DNA from: Gavia stellata
Taxonomy: Eukaryota; Chordata; Aves; Gaviiformes; Gaviidae
Reading direction: 5' to 3'
DNA: 64,000 nt
NCBI RefSeq assembly: GCF_030936135.1
Contig: NC_082619.1
Location: 9,372,708 to 9,436,707, forward strand
The notes under the pieces: model-generated
Databases searched by the model: none
Seen by the model: the letters and a program-made list of their open reading frames with translations, nothing else
What the model was told of the DNA's origin: nothing
Part shown: positions 1 to 12,219 of the stretch, one piece after another
Layout of the letters: each line of letters begins with the position of its first letter
Position numbering within the stretch: position 1 is the first letter of the stretch
Made by a program: the position numbers and the translations under genes

Positions 1-633
1 CTAGTCACCCTCCTTAACCAGAGACCTCTCTAGCTACTCTTCCAAGCCCCGAGGTACCTTGTCTGTGATCTGGTGAGACTTGGCCACCAGTCTGTTTTGG
101 GGCTGGAACAAGCTGGTCACTGAAGACCAACTGGCCAATTTTTTGTTCTCTGTCTTCAGTAAGGTATGGGTCAGTCTGGGAGGACCACGTATCCCCAGCC
201 CATGTCATGTGGCCAGTACAACCTTTGTCCCTTTGAAGAGCATCCTTGGGACATTCTTGCACCTCTGAGATACCAGTTACACAGGGTCAGCGAAGGCTGC
301 AACCACAACAGAGAGTACTATCTTCTAAAGGAGTCTTGCTGGACTTCATTTTACCACTTTCACTTGATCTCACTGTTTTAATATGCAAGAGGTTTTGGCT
401 AATTTCTTTGCTAATTTCTTTGTTGATAGCCATTAATTTTTAGCCACCTGAGAGACAAACAGGGCCCCTAGAAAGCAGGTGAAATGTTTGTGCTCCCAAC
501 GTCGTTCCCCTGTACCAAATAACCCCTTCCAGATGGTGTGCAGGATTGGCAGTGCCTGATGTCTGCTACAGGACAGAGTCATTGACATCCCAACACGACC
601 TTAGTAGTCCTTTTTTTTGCTTTGTGTGCCTAG
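1..633. other. HYDIN intron, partial
   Basis: The window opens inside an intron of the gene that continues at 634. I looked for an upstream HYDIN exon here and found no stretch with an acceptor, an open frame and HYDIN-like sequence. Short open frames on both strands have no recognisable content. Confidence 0.6.
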
Positions 634-3600
634 GACCATCAGGGTTATGAACCCAACCAGTTCCATGTATTCCTTCCAGTGGACTTGCCAAGACCCTGAA
701 GCCCCACCAGAGCAGGTGGCTTTCTTCTGCCTCACAGAGAGAGGTCAGATCCAGCCGGGGAAGAAAGCAGAGGTGGGTGCAGAAAATTAAGAAAGTAGAT
801 CCGGTACACGTGTATGCCAATTTAACACCGGCTATATCTACACTTAGTGGGCATCCCATGTCTCTGTGAGCTTGCCAAGACCACGAAGAAACTTTTGACT
901 GCAATGTAACTGAGCTGGCAGATGAACCTGTCCTCACCCTGTACCCCGCATCTGCCATGCTTTTGGGCTGTAAGTGGCACAATAGCCTATCTCTGAGCTC
1001 ACAGCAACATAAGGTGGAGGTTTGGGGGATTTCTTGGTGGTATAGACTGCACCCCACTCCTCTTACCCAGCCAGGGTCAGCAACTTTCCTTCATTTGCCT
1101 CTTTCTCCCCCAGATCAAGTTTGAATTCGTCCCCCGGCACCTGGACATCACAGAATCATTCTGGGTCTTTACAATCCCTGAGCAAAGCATTTCGGTCCCG
1201 TTCCTGTTGGTGGGCAACACCACCGACCCGCTCGTGACTCTGGACAGATCCCACCTGAACTTCCACTTGCTGTTAATCGGTGAGCACCATGATTATAGCT
1301 TACGTGCTCAGAAGCGTACCTCTCCAGGGGCCCAGCAGTCCCGTTATTCCAGCAGGCTCCCACGAGGAAGGTGGAAATGGAAACAGGCACTTGTGAGCAG
1401 AGCATCCAGCTCCTGGCACCCAAGTGTTACGAGGGAGAGGAAGGGGAAGGGAGGAAGGCATGTGTCAGGGATACGGCATGTAGTTGGGGCTGTTTCCAAG
1501 AGGGGATTTGGGGGTGATGCGGGGGAGCCCAGGGGGTCAGAAGTACGTTTCCATGTTGGCATCCTGAGCGTGCCATGCTGCAGGCAGTGCTTCTCACTGC
1601 AGATTGCCTGCTGGGCTGAGCCGGCAGGCAGGAGCACAGTGGGCAGTGGTGGTCTGGTGGCCAGAGGAACAAAAGGTTTTCAGCAGCTGCTTTGTCGTCT
1701 CCCCAGGGCACGAGGTACGCCAGACTGTCTATATGATCAACAGTGAGAAGGAAGCCTTCAGCTTTGCTTTCAGAGAAAGCTCTCTCTTCTCAGAGGGATG
1801 CAACACCTCCGTGAAAATAGAGCCCCTGAAAGGCTCCATCGCTCCTCTTTCAAGGTAATAGGGCTCACAGGTCAGATTCCCTCTCTCATGTGCCAAATGC
1901 AGCACCATCATTTTGCTTTTGAGACGCTCTCCCCTCCACATTCACCAGGTGACTCTTGGCCATAGCATACGTCTGCCTTGTTTTGTTCCTTCCCAATGGG
2001 GACACCATGAAACTTCAGGTTTCTCCATAGAGTGGCTGTGCCGGGGTTACCCCGGTCTTCTAGGCCCCCTTCCTGGAGAAGTTCAGGCTTTGGATCTTCT
2101 AGTTTTGATGACAAAAGCATGTTTGGAGGTTTTAACTCTGTGATTCCCCTGGGCTAGCAGCCTTAAGTGTGCAAGGTCTCCTCTCTCCTCTGTGTTCCTT
2201 TAGTGACAGAGTCCACCACGCGTGGTCTGGGCAAAGCGACCAAGAGCAGCAAAGCACACAAGCAGCATATAAGCCCATCCTGGGGGACAGCAACAGGCTT
2301 ACACAGCTAGCTGTGTTTTGCAGGATCACCTGTCAGAAAATGGATGGTCTTTTGTTGTAAACTGCAGCTGTGACTTGTGATCAGACATGATCATGAATTC
2401 AAGCAGGTCACCAGCTCATCTGCTGATCCACCACAAATGTCCCTGTGCCCACTCATAGCCTGCCTGGGTGTAAGGAGAACGCGTTAGCTCCAGGCAGTTT
2501 TGCTGTGGCTTAAAAGATGCTGAATTTTGGCTCGCCACAGGGTGTAAGATAAGAGAACATCCTGTATCAGTTACTGTGGCTCACCTGAGAGGTGGTAATT
2601 TCTTCAGTCTCTGTAGTTTGGTTGTGTTTGATCATGTACCCAGAAATTATCCACAGAAATTACAAAGAGGCAGTTTGGTGGCACCCGCGTTGCACAGCTG
2701 TCACGGGAGCTGGGTGATTCCTCTTTGCAAAGAGGCTGTTATCCTTGTCGTATAGATCAGAGAGATTGGGGGTCTCTAGGAGTGCCCTCCTCTGTGTGTG
2801 GGACAGAAGTGGGGTCTTAACCCAATGCTGCCTTGTAGCACATGGGCAGGGCAGTAAGGTCAGCGTTAGCTCAGGGTTTGCTGCCTTGTCGTTGTATCCT
2901 CTGCCGTTTCATTGCATGGGATCATCATACCCTAAACAGTTGTCACCAGGGCTCGCTCCATAGCGGAAGGCCCTGGGAGGGCAGAGTGCTGCTCCTGGTT
3001 TCTCCCAGGCCTGGGGTCTCACCACAGCCATTGCACAGCCTGCCCTCCCAGAGCAGGCAATGTGGGGCCAAGAAAGCAAAGAGGCAGTGAATGGAGCAAA
3101 AAGGATCTTTTCTCCCCAGGCTTCCCATTACAGTCATCTTCACACCAACACTAGAAGGAGAGGTGGTCTTCAACCTCAAGTGCAATGTCAAGAGGAAGAC
3201 CCAGCCCCTCTCCTTGAATATCAAGGCCACCGGCTACAGCGTGAACGCGTCTGTCCGTTGTGAGGACGGCGACGGCTGTGTCACTGAGCTCAGCGCACAG
3301 GAGGTCAACGTCATTGATCTCAAGGAGGTGAGCAGCGCTGGTTCCCTGAACCATTTGCCCCACAAAGCCCTGCAAGATTCAGCCTTAACCAGGAGCTTTG
3401 CAGATATGTTTGACTAAGAGGGAACGTTTTTTCTCCATCTGTGGGTCTCTAGAGGGAGGGAGATTGGTCTTTCAGACAGGTCATTAGCTGAATGTGAAAG
3501 ATGAAGGAGCGCTTGCTGGGCCAGCCAGCGCTTTGCATGTGCTCCAAGCCCTAGTCCTCACCGTCTTCTCCCCGCAGGTACAGCTAAACGAGAACATCAA

Positions 3601-6600
3601 GCGCATCTTCAGCATCCACAATAACGGCAAGGTCAGCTTCGCCTTCTCGTGGGAGCTGAGCGGCCCCCCAGCCCGTAAGCAGGTCCTTGCCATCACCCCT
3701 CAGACGGGCACCGTGCAGGCGGAGGGGAAAGCAGAGACCCAGCTGGTGTTTCACCCACAGAAGATGTGCTCTTTAAAGGATGTAGAGCTGACGCTGCAGG
3801 TGAGGCACCAGTATTTAATACGGGACCTTCGCCTTCCCTACGCAGCAGCTTGGCAACAGGAGGCCAGGGCTGGGGGTGAGCTCCGTCACTGAAGAGCCTG
3901 AACGAGGCAGAGAGGCTCCTGCTGCTGCAATAAAGAGCCTGACAGCTTCTGAATGGAATATTTTAATACTTAAGTGCTTATCCAGGACTACTGTGGGAGG
4001 TGCTTTTGTGGCAGGACGTATGCCCCAGGCCCTCTCTGCCCCTAATTTGGAGGGGCTCTAGATGTGCGCGGGGATGGAGCTGTTTCTCCTTGCCAGGCCC
4101 CTCCTGAGTCGGGTCCCACAGCTCAGAACGGTCTTGCCAGCACATGGCTGCACAAAGCAGGGCCATGACTCTTCAAAAACCCTTTCCCTCTTAGCCCAAG
4201 CATTCCGCCTTCTCTTTCTATTCTGGGGTCCTTTGGTACTTGCTTTTCCTTATTGTCACTGCAGCCAGCTGTCCCCCATCCTCTTCCTCAGCCATCTCTG
4301 GTGTTTGGGGTTGTAATTCCCACCTCTTCACCTGGCTCATGCTGTCTTTTGCCCTGCCAGATCAGCAAGGGTCCCACGTTTACCTGCGTGTTCCTGGCCA
4401 CTGTGGTAGTGCCCGCTGTCCACTTCTCCACCAGCAGACTCGACTTTGGAGCCTGCTTCATCTACCATGCTGGGATGCCACCTGCCCAGCGGACCCTTGT
4501 CATCACAAACAAGGCAGACAGGGATATGAGGTAGGCCTTCTCTGCACACTCCTTCAACCCTTGCTTAGCGCATGCCTGCTCCATGTCCTCATGACCACTG
4601 TGGGTGAAATCCTGAAGATGCAGGGGGAGGAGAAAGGAGAGCCCCAAGTAGCCCTGATGATGTTGTCTGAGCACACACAGCCTTGTGACACCTCTGCTCC
4701 TCTTTGCTGTGCTTTCTGCCAGTTTGAACTGCTTGTTCACCAACACCGCGTACCTGGAGGTGGACTTCCCAGGGCACGTCCTACACCCAGGAGGGACAGT
4801 GGAGGTGCCCATCACTTTCTATCCCAGAGAAGTTGCGTCTTACCATGAGCTCATCCCTTTTGCAATCAATGGTCTTTGCCAGCAGACTGTTGAGGTCCGA
4901 GGAAGGGGCATGAAAATGAAGGTGAGATGAAATCCAAACCCTAAAACTCCAGGTGGCAGGCAGCCAGCATGGCTTTCTCTCTCATTTTCTTCATCTCTTC
5001 CCCAGCCTACCATGTTTTGGTTTTCTGCCATGAGGGTGGCAGAAAACCTTTTCTCCTTCTTTCCCTTCACTTTATATTAATCCCTCCTGCCTCAGGTTGA
5101 TGTTGTGGAACCACGAGGAAAGGTGGTGAAGCTGGGAGCCCTCTCCATCGGACAGACGGTGAAGAAGATGGTCACCATAGCAAACAAGTGCTGCCCCTCT
5201 TACTTTTAAGCTCCGTTTCATGTCCACCATGCCAGAGCTCCAAGAAGCTGGGGTAAGGCTCCTTCCTTCACTTGGAGAGCACTTTGGTGTGCCTGCTGGT
5301 AGCTATGAGCTGCTCTGGGCAGGAGCTGGTAGTTACAATTGTAGTAGTAGTCTCCACTCATTTCTTTGGGCAGGTTCTGTGCTTGAACCCCACCACCGAA
5401 CTAAGTCTGAAGCCCAAAGGAGACACCTGTAAAGTGGAGGTGACCTTCTCCCCAAAACGCTGCATCCAGCCATTCACCGAAGAAGTGACGATGGAGTGCA
5501 ATGGCCTGGTGCGCTCCCTCTTCATGGTGCGGGGCTCCTGCCAGGGCATCCATGTGAGCTTGGACCAGGAACACCTCAGCTTTGGAGCGGTGGTGCAGCA
5601 GAGCTACACGTCCCGGCGCATCATCATGCAGAACACGGGCGACATAGGAGTCAAGTAATGCAAAACCCTGTTCTCTCTGAGGGCTGAGAGCTTGGATGAG
5701 GGCTGGATGGAGCTGTAGCTTGCCCAGATAGTTCCCCTCTGCTTTTCCGTCCCAGTGGAGAGTTGGGCAGCCAAGGCTGTGCCGTCAGGCCCTGGAAGTT
5801 AGCAAGGGATACAACCAAAACCTTGTTTACAGATGGGTGCAGCTGAGTCCTGGCCAGCCTGAAGCCTTATTGCCAGGTGGCTCAGCGTCATGCCTGAAAT
5901 CTGGTGGAAAAGCCCACAAGAGGATTAGAAACGGCACGTTGCGTTCGCAGCCTCCCCATTGCTAATCCTTCCTTCCTGTCCTTGTGCTTTCCTTGTCAAG
6001 GTTTAAGTGGGACATCGCGAGCTTCAAGCCAGATTTCTCCATCAGCCCCGCCAAGGGTTACATCTCCCCAGGAATGGATGTCCCCTTCGTTGTGACCTTC
6101 CACCCCTCTAAGCTGAGCCACGCTATCCAGTACGAGGACCTGAAGTGCTTCATCCAGGGCAGTGAGCCGCTCCGGCTTACGCTGGCAGGATGCTGCATGG
6201 AGACCCCTGTGACCAAAGAGGTAACTGGAGCAGAGACAGGATGGGTCCTCTCCTTGCACCACCGTTTGCACCACATCTCTCCCAGGGCAGGGACTGGAGG
6301 ATATTTACGTGCCTAGACTCGCTCCTGCCTGTCATCCTGCCTGGGTATCCCAGAGACCTGAAAAAACCGTTGGGCAGGATTCCCAAAATTTCTGAGCCCT
6401 GTAATTGCCTTCCTCCCCTGTTAACGGTGCTGCTCCTCCAGCGAGCACCTCAGCTGTCCTGGCTCTGCATTGCAGCACCCTTGCTGCAGGGACACCCTGC
6501 AGGGCTCTTCTGAGACCCTCCCCACAGAGCTGCCCAGCTGTACTCCCAGTATTGCACCCGCAGCCACACTTTTCCTCCCTGTCGGGACTGGGGAGGGCAT

Positions 6601-9600
6601 TCAGCGCTAGGAGTGGGCAAGGCGTCTGCATCCAGCTCCTAGGGCACAGGGATGCAGCGTTGGAGGACTCCTGGCCCTCACGGGCATCGCAGGAGGGTGC
6701 AGCTGTGGGGTGTTGGCTCTTGCTCCCAAAAGAGAGCCCGGAGCTGCTCTCCAGCCTGCCCACGAAGGCGCTGTTCGGCTGCAGGTCTTGCCCTTGCACA
6801 GGAGAGATTTCCTTCCAGGACTCCCCATTTTCTTTCTCCCCTCCTTGGGAGGCGGCATCCCCCTTCACCCAGCATGCAAAACACCCCTTCCTCTCCCTCT
6901 CTAAGAACCGACAATTTGGTTTACACCAAAATCTATGGCTGAAACGGAAATTTTGCGTACGACGAGGAAAAGCTGCTCCCTGTGCGTAGAGCTAGTCAGA
7001 GTCCGAGTGGAAAGGATTCCTCGGTATGACCAAGCAGCCTCTGTGCTCCTCTGTTGCAGACACTGATTTTCGCATGCGACGTGCGCCAGGAGCACAGCCA
7101 GACCATCCTCCTGTCCAACCCAAGCAATGAGGCCTGGACCGTGCAACCTGTCATTGAGGGGGAACACTGGAAGGGGCCTGAATTTTTCCATCTAGAGGCC
7201 AATCCACAAAACAAGCCCTACAAGATCACTTACCAACCCCTAACCATGAGCTCTGAGAAGAAGCACCATCAGGTATGTGAGCTGTGCCAGCACGCTGACA
7301 CTCATGACCCTCATAGCTCACCCAGCTCACCAAAGCTCACCCAGCTTTGGGCAGGAGGGTTGGACAAGATGACCTTCAGAGGTCCCCTCCAAGCTGAAAT
7401 TATCCTGTGATCCCATGTTGGAAGCTGGATTTCTTGGTGGCTAGAGGCCAGGTGTAAGGAAACTGCAGGTGGGAATTCTGGACTGACCATTAAATGTGTT
7501 GGAGCAGCTAACCTGAAAAACCAGGTTGTCTGAAGGTCCAGGAAATGAAGTTCGTTCTGTGCAGCTCCTGGTCCCTGCCTGTGCAGCCCAGGGGGGCTCG
7601 GAGACCCCCCCCATGCTCAGCCCTGTGGGCTGCACAGGCTCCCCAAGCCCTGGGCGCGACTGCTTCTGCCAGCACTGCCCTGCTGGGGTCCTTTTGCAGC
7701 ATGCAGGGAACGAGAGGGGCGAAGCTGCCCTGCCATTTCTCAGTGCCCCCCCTCACCATGAGCAGTCGGGTGGGAAACGACACAGACATCTCTCTTGACG
7801 TCACCTTTGGTGATGTGGGAGCTTTGGAAACAGCCCTTCCTGCAGGTCTCAGGCTGGGCAGGTATGGTGACTGGCCCCTCTGTTTCCGTGAGCACTATTT
7901 CTGAGATGCACCAGGGACAAGCTCTTAAATCAAGGGGGTCAATTCCGAACGGCTCCGGGGTGCTGGAGGTGGGTGTCAGACACCTGCCCCTTGGCCCCCT
8001 CTAGCTGATCTTACACCACACCAGAATTTAGGCCAGCGCAAGAGTGGAGGCCAGAGACTTCTGGGCTCAATCTCCAGGGTGCGGAGCAGATCTGTGCCCT
8101 GTAGGGTTGCATAGGCTCAGTATCTTTTTAATGTACAGCCTTGCTGAAAACTGCAGGACTCTTCCTGCTGCTCTGGAGGCAGAGGAGGTGCTGCAGGCAG
8201 GTGGCTGTGACCCATTGGCACCCGATGAGTACTGGTTATGAGCTTCTCGTGGCCCACCCTGGCTGGTGGGACCCTGCTGTGTTAGCTTACAGGCTGCTCT
8301 CCTGGCAGTAATGCTGGGGCTAATCCCAGCACTGCCGGGGCAGTCAAGCTTAGTAGGGACTGCCACCCCCTTACCACGGCTGTCCCTGCACAAGCACAGG
8401 GCTGGCAGCTGACGTGCCCACGTTAGTAAGGCAAGTAAAAGGGTGCTAGGACGGTCAGACCAGCTCTGCTGCAGGGCTGGTGCTTCCTTGCCTTGCCCAG
8501 ACGTGTTGCCTCTGTGTCCCGTGGCTGTGCCAGCCCGAGCGGGTATGACACTGCCATCTCCACCTGCGTGGGACACAGGGCTGCGGTCACAGCTCTGCCA
8601 GCTGGACCTGCTCAAAGCTGCTCAAATGACAGCCTGAGACATGGGACTGGCCAGGTGTGCTCGCGAGCCAGTAACTCGTCCAGACAGAGAGCAGGAGAGC
8701 TCACTTATCCTATTTCTTGTCTCTAGGGCTCCATCTTCTTCCCATTGCCGGATGGGACAGGCTTGTACTACCTCTTGCAAGGGACTGCTGAGGCCCCAAA
8801 GTGTTCAGGGACCATTTTCCGGCAGGTACCATGTCGGACTTCCTACACTGAGCTCATCCCTGTTTCCAACTGGCTGAACAGACCGCAGAGGTGAGTCCGG
8901 CCCAGGAAGTCTCGTCCCATCAGCAATCCCTGCAGCAGCGCAAGGAAGGGCTTCCCACTGCCCGGAAGGTCCTTCCTGCAAGCTTTTTACTCTCCTTGGC
9001 CCATTTCTGGCCATAGGTGTCTGGGATCACCCTACCCACGTTCTGCGTATGCAGACCCATCCTGGAGGGTTTTCCTCCGAGGGGATGAGAGCTGGCTCCC
9101 TCTGCCTGAGGCATTGAGGGTGTGAGGAGCTGTGTTGTGCCCCCCCACGATGGGTATCCTATGGGAGTCCTTCCCGTTGAGCTTCACTGCATTCTTCTCA
9201 CCCACAGGTTCCTCGTGGTAGTGGACATACTCAAACCGGAAAACCTGGAAAGCAGTTCTGTGCTGCAGGGGCTGGACTACATTGTCGTGCCAGGCTCTGC
9301 CAAAAAGGACTACAAGCTCACGTTCCTCTCCTACAAGGAAGGAGTCTTTAACGCAACGGTAAGTGTGGACACCAGACTGTGGAGCCCTTCAAGGAGCTGT
9401 TTGCTCACTGAGAAGCTACGTGCCTGTTTTCATACCTCCACGTGCCCACTGGTGGGCTTGTAGGTGTCCTGGGTGGGTACTGAACAGCAGGCACCTCTCC
9501 ACGTGCCCCACTCACGTGTCAGTCTCTGCGAGGGTCCCAGTGGGGGCTGCGGAGCACAGGTGGGTCAGGCCATTGGTGAGCTGGAAGCAATAGGCAATCA

Positions 9601-11816
9601 GGAGACTCCAGAGTGGAAATACCACACGTGCTTTCCCCAGTCTGGCACTCTTCCTGGGTGGCTGCTTAGCACCGTTCTTGGAAGTAGGGTGCTGAGCTTG
9701 GGGGGTTCTTTGGGCTGGCTTAGCACAGCTGGTATATTTTTATATAGTGCTTCCCTTTTTCTCTCATTCAGGTGACCTTCCTCAACGAGGTGACCAAAGA
9801 GTACTTGTTCTACACGGTGACTTTCAAGGCCACCGCTTCGGGACCCCTCAGCACTGTTGAAATGACCGCCACTGTTCGGCAGAGAGTGTCTTCCACCGTC
9901 AAAGTGGAGAACCCTCTGCCTGTCCCGGTGACGTTTGCCACAGATTGCAAAGTGCCCGATGTCAACGTTCCCCCACATTTCACTGTTCCTGCACAGTCGG
10001 AGGTAGGAGCAAAGCTCGTCCTGTACGCTCTCCTCTTCCTGCAGCCTTTCTGGGAGTGGGTGCTCTGCCCTACATGAACCATCTGGGGCTTCTTTCCAAG
10101 GGTGACAGCTCCAACCTGCTAGTAATCTGGAGGTGAAGCAGTGTGTGAGAATATCCCTAGCGGGAATCGCCCTGTGTTGGTGGAGTCTGCCATGCTGCCC
10201 CTTGTGATATGCTCCCATCAGGCCTCACGTGGCAGGTCCTTGTGCCACGTGCTCCTTACTTAGCGTGGGTATTTTCAGTTTGGAGTGGCTGCAGGGCATG
10301 CCTCACCCCACTGGCAGGGTGTTTGCAGCCTGGATTGACAGGAGGCGTTGTGTGACCTGGGGGAGTATAGGGGCATTTTAGGGTGGGAAGCTTCTGGGGT
10401 AGTGCTGGAGGGCACTCAGATGTTGGGCACTGTCCCCCAAGTGAGCTGTCCCCCACATGCAGCAGGGCTCTGACCCAGAGAGAAGGAGTTGGAGCGAGGG
10501 AGGGTGCTGGGCTGCCTTCCAGCACTGCGTGAGCCCACCAGGGACCGATTTCCCCCATCCTGGGCCCTGCCTTCCCCATCTCTGCCTGACCCAGTGGCTT
10601 TTCCCTTCATCCCTCCCAGGCTGACCTTGTCTTTGAGTACCAGCCCATGAAAATAGGCGAGAGCAGCGGGCGCCTGGTGCTCCAGAGCAGCGATTTGGGC
10701 TCTTTCTACTACAACCTGCATCTGAAAGCCACCACGAGCAGGACGGAGAAGCCCCTCTACTTCCGCACCACCCTGGGCTCTAGTCAGACCATCACCACCA
10801 AAATCACGAATTACGCCCGACAGAAGACAGACTACCTCCTCCAGGTGACCGCAGCTTTCCCTGGGCTCTTTTGGGGGGAGGCAGCTCATCTGGCCAGCAT
10901 CAGCCCTCTCTGTGGAGGGATCCTGCCCTGGCGTAGCCAGGGCGGCCACGTGAGCCCGGGGGTCTTCCCACCGACACTGGATCTGTCTCTAGCTGGACTG
11001 TCCTCACTCGCAGACCCCTCTCTGCTGCCCTTGTTGGAGCCGCTCTTGCAGGTTCTGTGGGGTCTGGACTTCCACCTTAAACCCCAGCTCTGGCAGAAGG
11101 GTCTCTTGGGGTTTGGGTGCAGGGTTGTCCCTGCTCGGCAGGTTTGGACAGTCCTCGTGGCCGTTGATCGTGGGTGCTCACCAGGGGTATGGTGTGGGTG
11201 GGACAGCTGCAGTGACAGGCAGGGGAGAGGGACCCCGGCCTGCGTGATGGCGGGGGACCATCGCTTTCTCCCCGAGGTGCCGGCTCTGCTTTTGTGACCC
11301 GCCACCCCGTCTCTTCTCTCCCCTGCGCAGACCGACTGCCCCGACTTCCAGACAGAGAGAACCATCAGCGTGGCCCCCGCCAGCCCCGGGGGCTCGGCGG
11401 TGAGCGTGGAGGTGACCTACGAGCCCTGCCAGCTGGGCGAAGTCAGGGCCACGCTGCGGCTCTCCTCCCGGCTCGGGCTCGGGGGGGAGTACAGCATCCC
11501 CCTCTTCGGCCTCGCCCTCCCGCCCAAGCCCCAGGGCCCCTTCCCCGTCAAGGCCGGCGGCACCACCTCCATCCCCTTCAGAAACGTCTTCCTCCAGCCC
11601 ACGGCCTTCCAGTACAGGGTGGAGCACCCGGCCTTCACCCTCAGGGGCCCCGAGAGCTGGCGCTCCAAGAAGACTGCCCTCATCACCGTCGCCTTCCAGG
11701 GTGCCCCGGCCCCCGTCGCCACCAGGATGGTGGTCTCCTGCCCCGGGGCTGCCGGCGGTCAGGGGCCGGGGGTCTCCTGGGTGTACTACCTCCGGGGTCT
11801 GCCCCCTCCCCCGTGA
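634..11816 (+). CDS. HYDIN: HYDIN, C-terminal part (sixteen exons)
   Basis: This is the 3' part of HYDIN, the giant protein of the C2b projection of the central-pair microtubules in motile cilia and flagella. Coding exons with GT-AG borders are 634-772, 1114-1279, 1707-1854, 3120-3327, 3578-3799, 4361-4530, 4723-4921, 5096-5252, 5374-5654, 6001-6220, 7060-7272, 8727-8890, 9208-9358, 9772-10002, 10620-10844 and 11331-11816, about 1,126 codons. Phases agree at every junction; only exon 5096-5252 has a length that breaks the frame. The product is a run of ASH-type (Ig-like beta sandwich) repeats. Matches to the mammalian C-terminus as I remember it include MNPTSSMYSFQW, SLDQEHLSFG, NTGDIGVKFKWD, LPDGTGLYYL, KKDYKLTF and PLFGLALPPKPQGPF, ending in WVYYLRG. 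Human HYDIN has about 5,100 residues, so roughly the last fifth is here. VAC14 follows in the same orientation, as in mammals. Confidence 0.95.
5096..5252 (+). CDS. HYDIN: HYDIN exon with an internal frameshift
   Basis: The exon enters in phase 0 after 4921 and its downstream junction to 5374 is also phase 0, yet it is 157 nt long, one more than a multiple of three. The entry frame reads VDVVEPRGKVVKLGALSIGQ and then hits TAA at 5207-5209. From about 5186 the next frame reads LTFKLRF and then MPELQE, which is the expected HYDIN continuation. A two-base loss or a one-base gain near 5182-5190 explains it. If real, the protein would lose about 755 C-terminal residues. A base-call or assembly error is equally possible, because all later exons remain clean and conserved. 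Confidence 0.85.
11331..11816 (+). CDS. HYDIN: HYDIN terminal coding exon
   Basis: The last exon starts after a strong polypyrimidine tract and CAG at 11330. It encodes 161 residues including the conserved PLFGLALPPKPQGPF segment and the closing WVYYLRG motif, then TGA at 11814-11816. It is much richer in GC than the upstream exons, because it lies against the CpG island of the next gene. Confidence 0.93.
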   Translation, partial: TDCPDFQTERTISVAPASPGGSAVSVEVTYEPCQLGEVRATLRLSSRLGLGGEYSIPLFGLALPPKPQGPFPVKAGGTTSIPFRNVFLQPTAFQYRVEHPAFTLRGPESWRSKKTALITVAFQGAPAPVATRMVVSCPGAAGGQGPGVSWVYYLRGLPPPP

Positions 11817-11869
11817 CTCGTGCCCCTCTATGGTCCCTGGGACAAGCTCCTTAGTTAACTGCGGGGGTA

Positions 11870-11875
11870 ATTAAA
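11870..11875 (+). terminator. HYDIN polyadenylation signal
   Basis: ATTAAA lies 53 bases after the HYDIN stop codon, giving a very short 3' UTR. No AATAAA occurs between the stop and the next gene. Confidence 0.65.
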
Positions 11876-12115
11876 GGTCTCTTTGGCATAAACCCAGCAG
11901 CGCGTCCCATCCAGCCCGTGCTGAGGCGAGGGGAAGGGCCCGATCCGCGGCAGGGCGCCCCTAGCGGCGGGGTGGGGCGCAGCCGGCGGCCTCCGCGCCG
12001 CGCGGGGGCGCTGCGGAGCGCGACGGCGGGGTCACGTGGGCGGGCCGGCGGCGCGGGGTCACGTGGCCGCCGATGGCGGCGGCGGCGGGTGCGGGGCCCG
12101 GCGGGGCCGTGATCG

Positions 12116-12219
12116 GTGATCGCCGGGCGGGACGTGGCGCCGCTGTCGCCCGGCGTGGTGCGGGCGCTGAACGCCACGCGCTACGAGCAGAGGAAGGTGG
12201 CGGCCCTCGAGGTGGAGAA
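12116..12219 (+). CDS. VAC14: VAC14 exon 1, GTG at the start position
   Basis: The open frame reads [14 protein letters not shown], then [10 protein letters not shown] split at the donor, which aligns with the human N-terminus (DFAPLTPNIVRALN ... RKVAALEIEK). Counting back, the codon at the place of the initiator methionine is GTG at 12116-12118. A TGA lies two codons upstream at 12110-12112, so no upstream ATG can serve this frame. The ATG at 12073 is in another frame. The exon ends at AA before GTGAGC and joins in phase to 15774. Confidence 0.8.

Noticed and set aside
166-381. Possible extra HYDIN exon near the left edge
   Set aside because: There is an AG and an open frame, but no HYDIN-like sequence and no convincing donor.
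12073-12120. ATG at 12073 as the VAC14 start (MAAAAGAG...)
   Set aside because: It is in a different frame from the conserved VAC14 sequence, and its frame reads through the exon donor into intron. It could only serve if a base were missing in the assembly.
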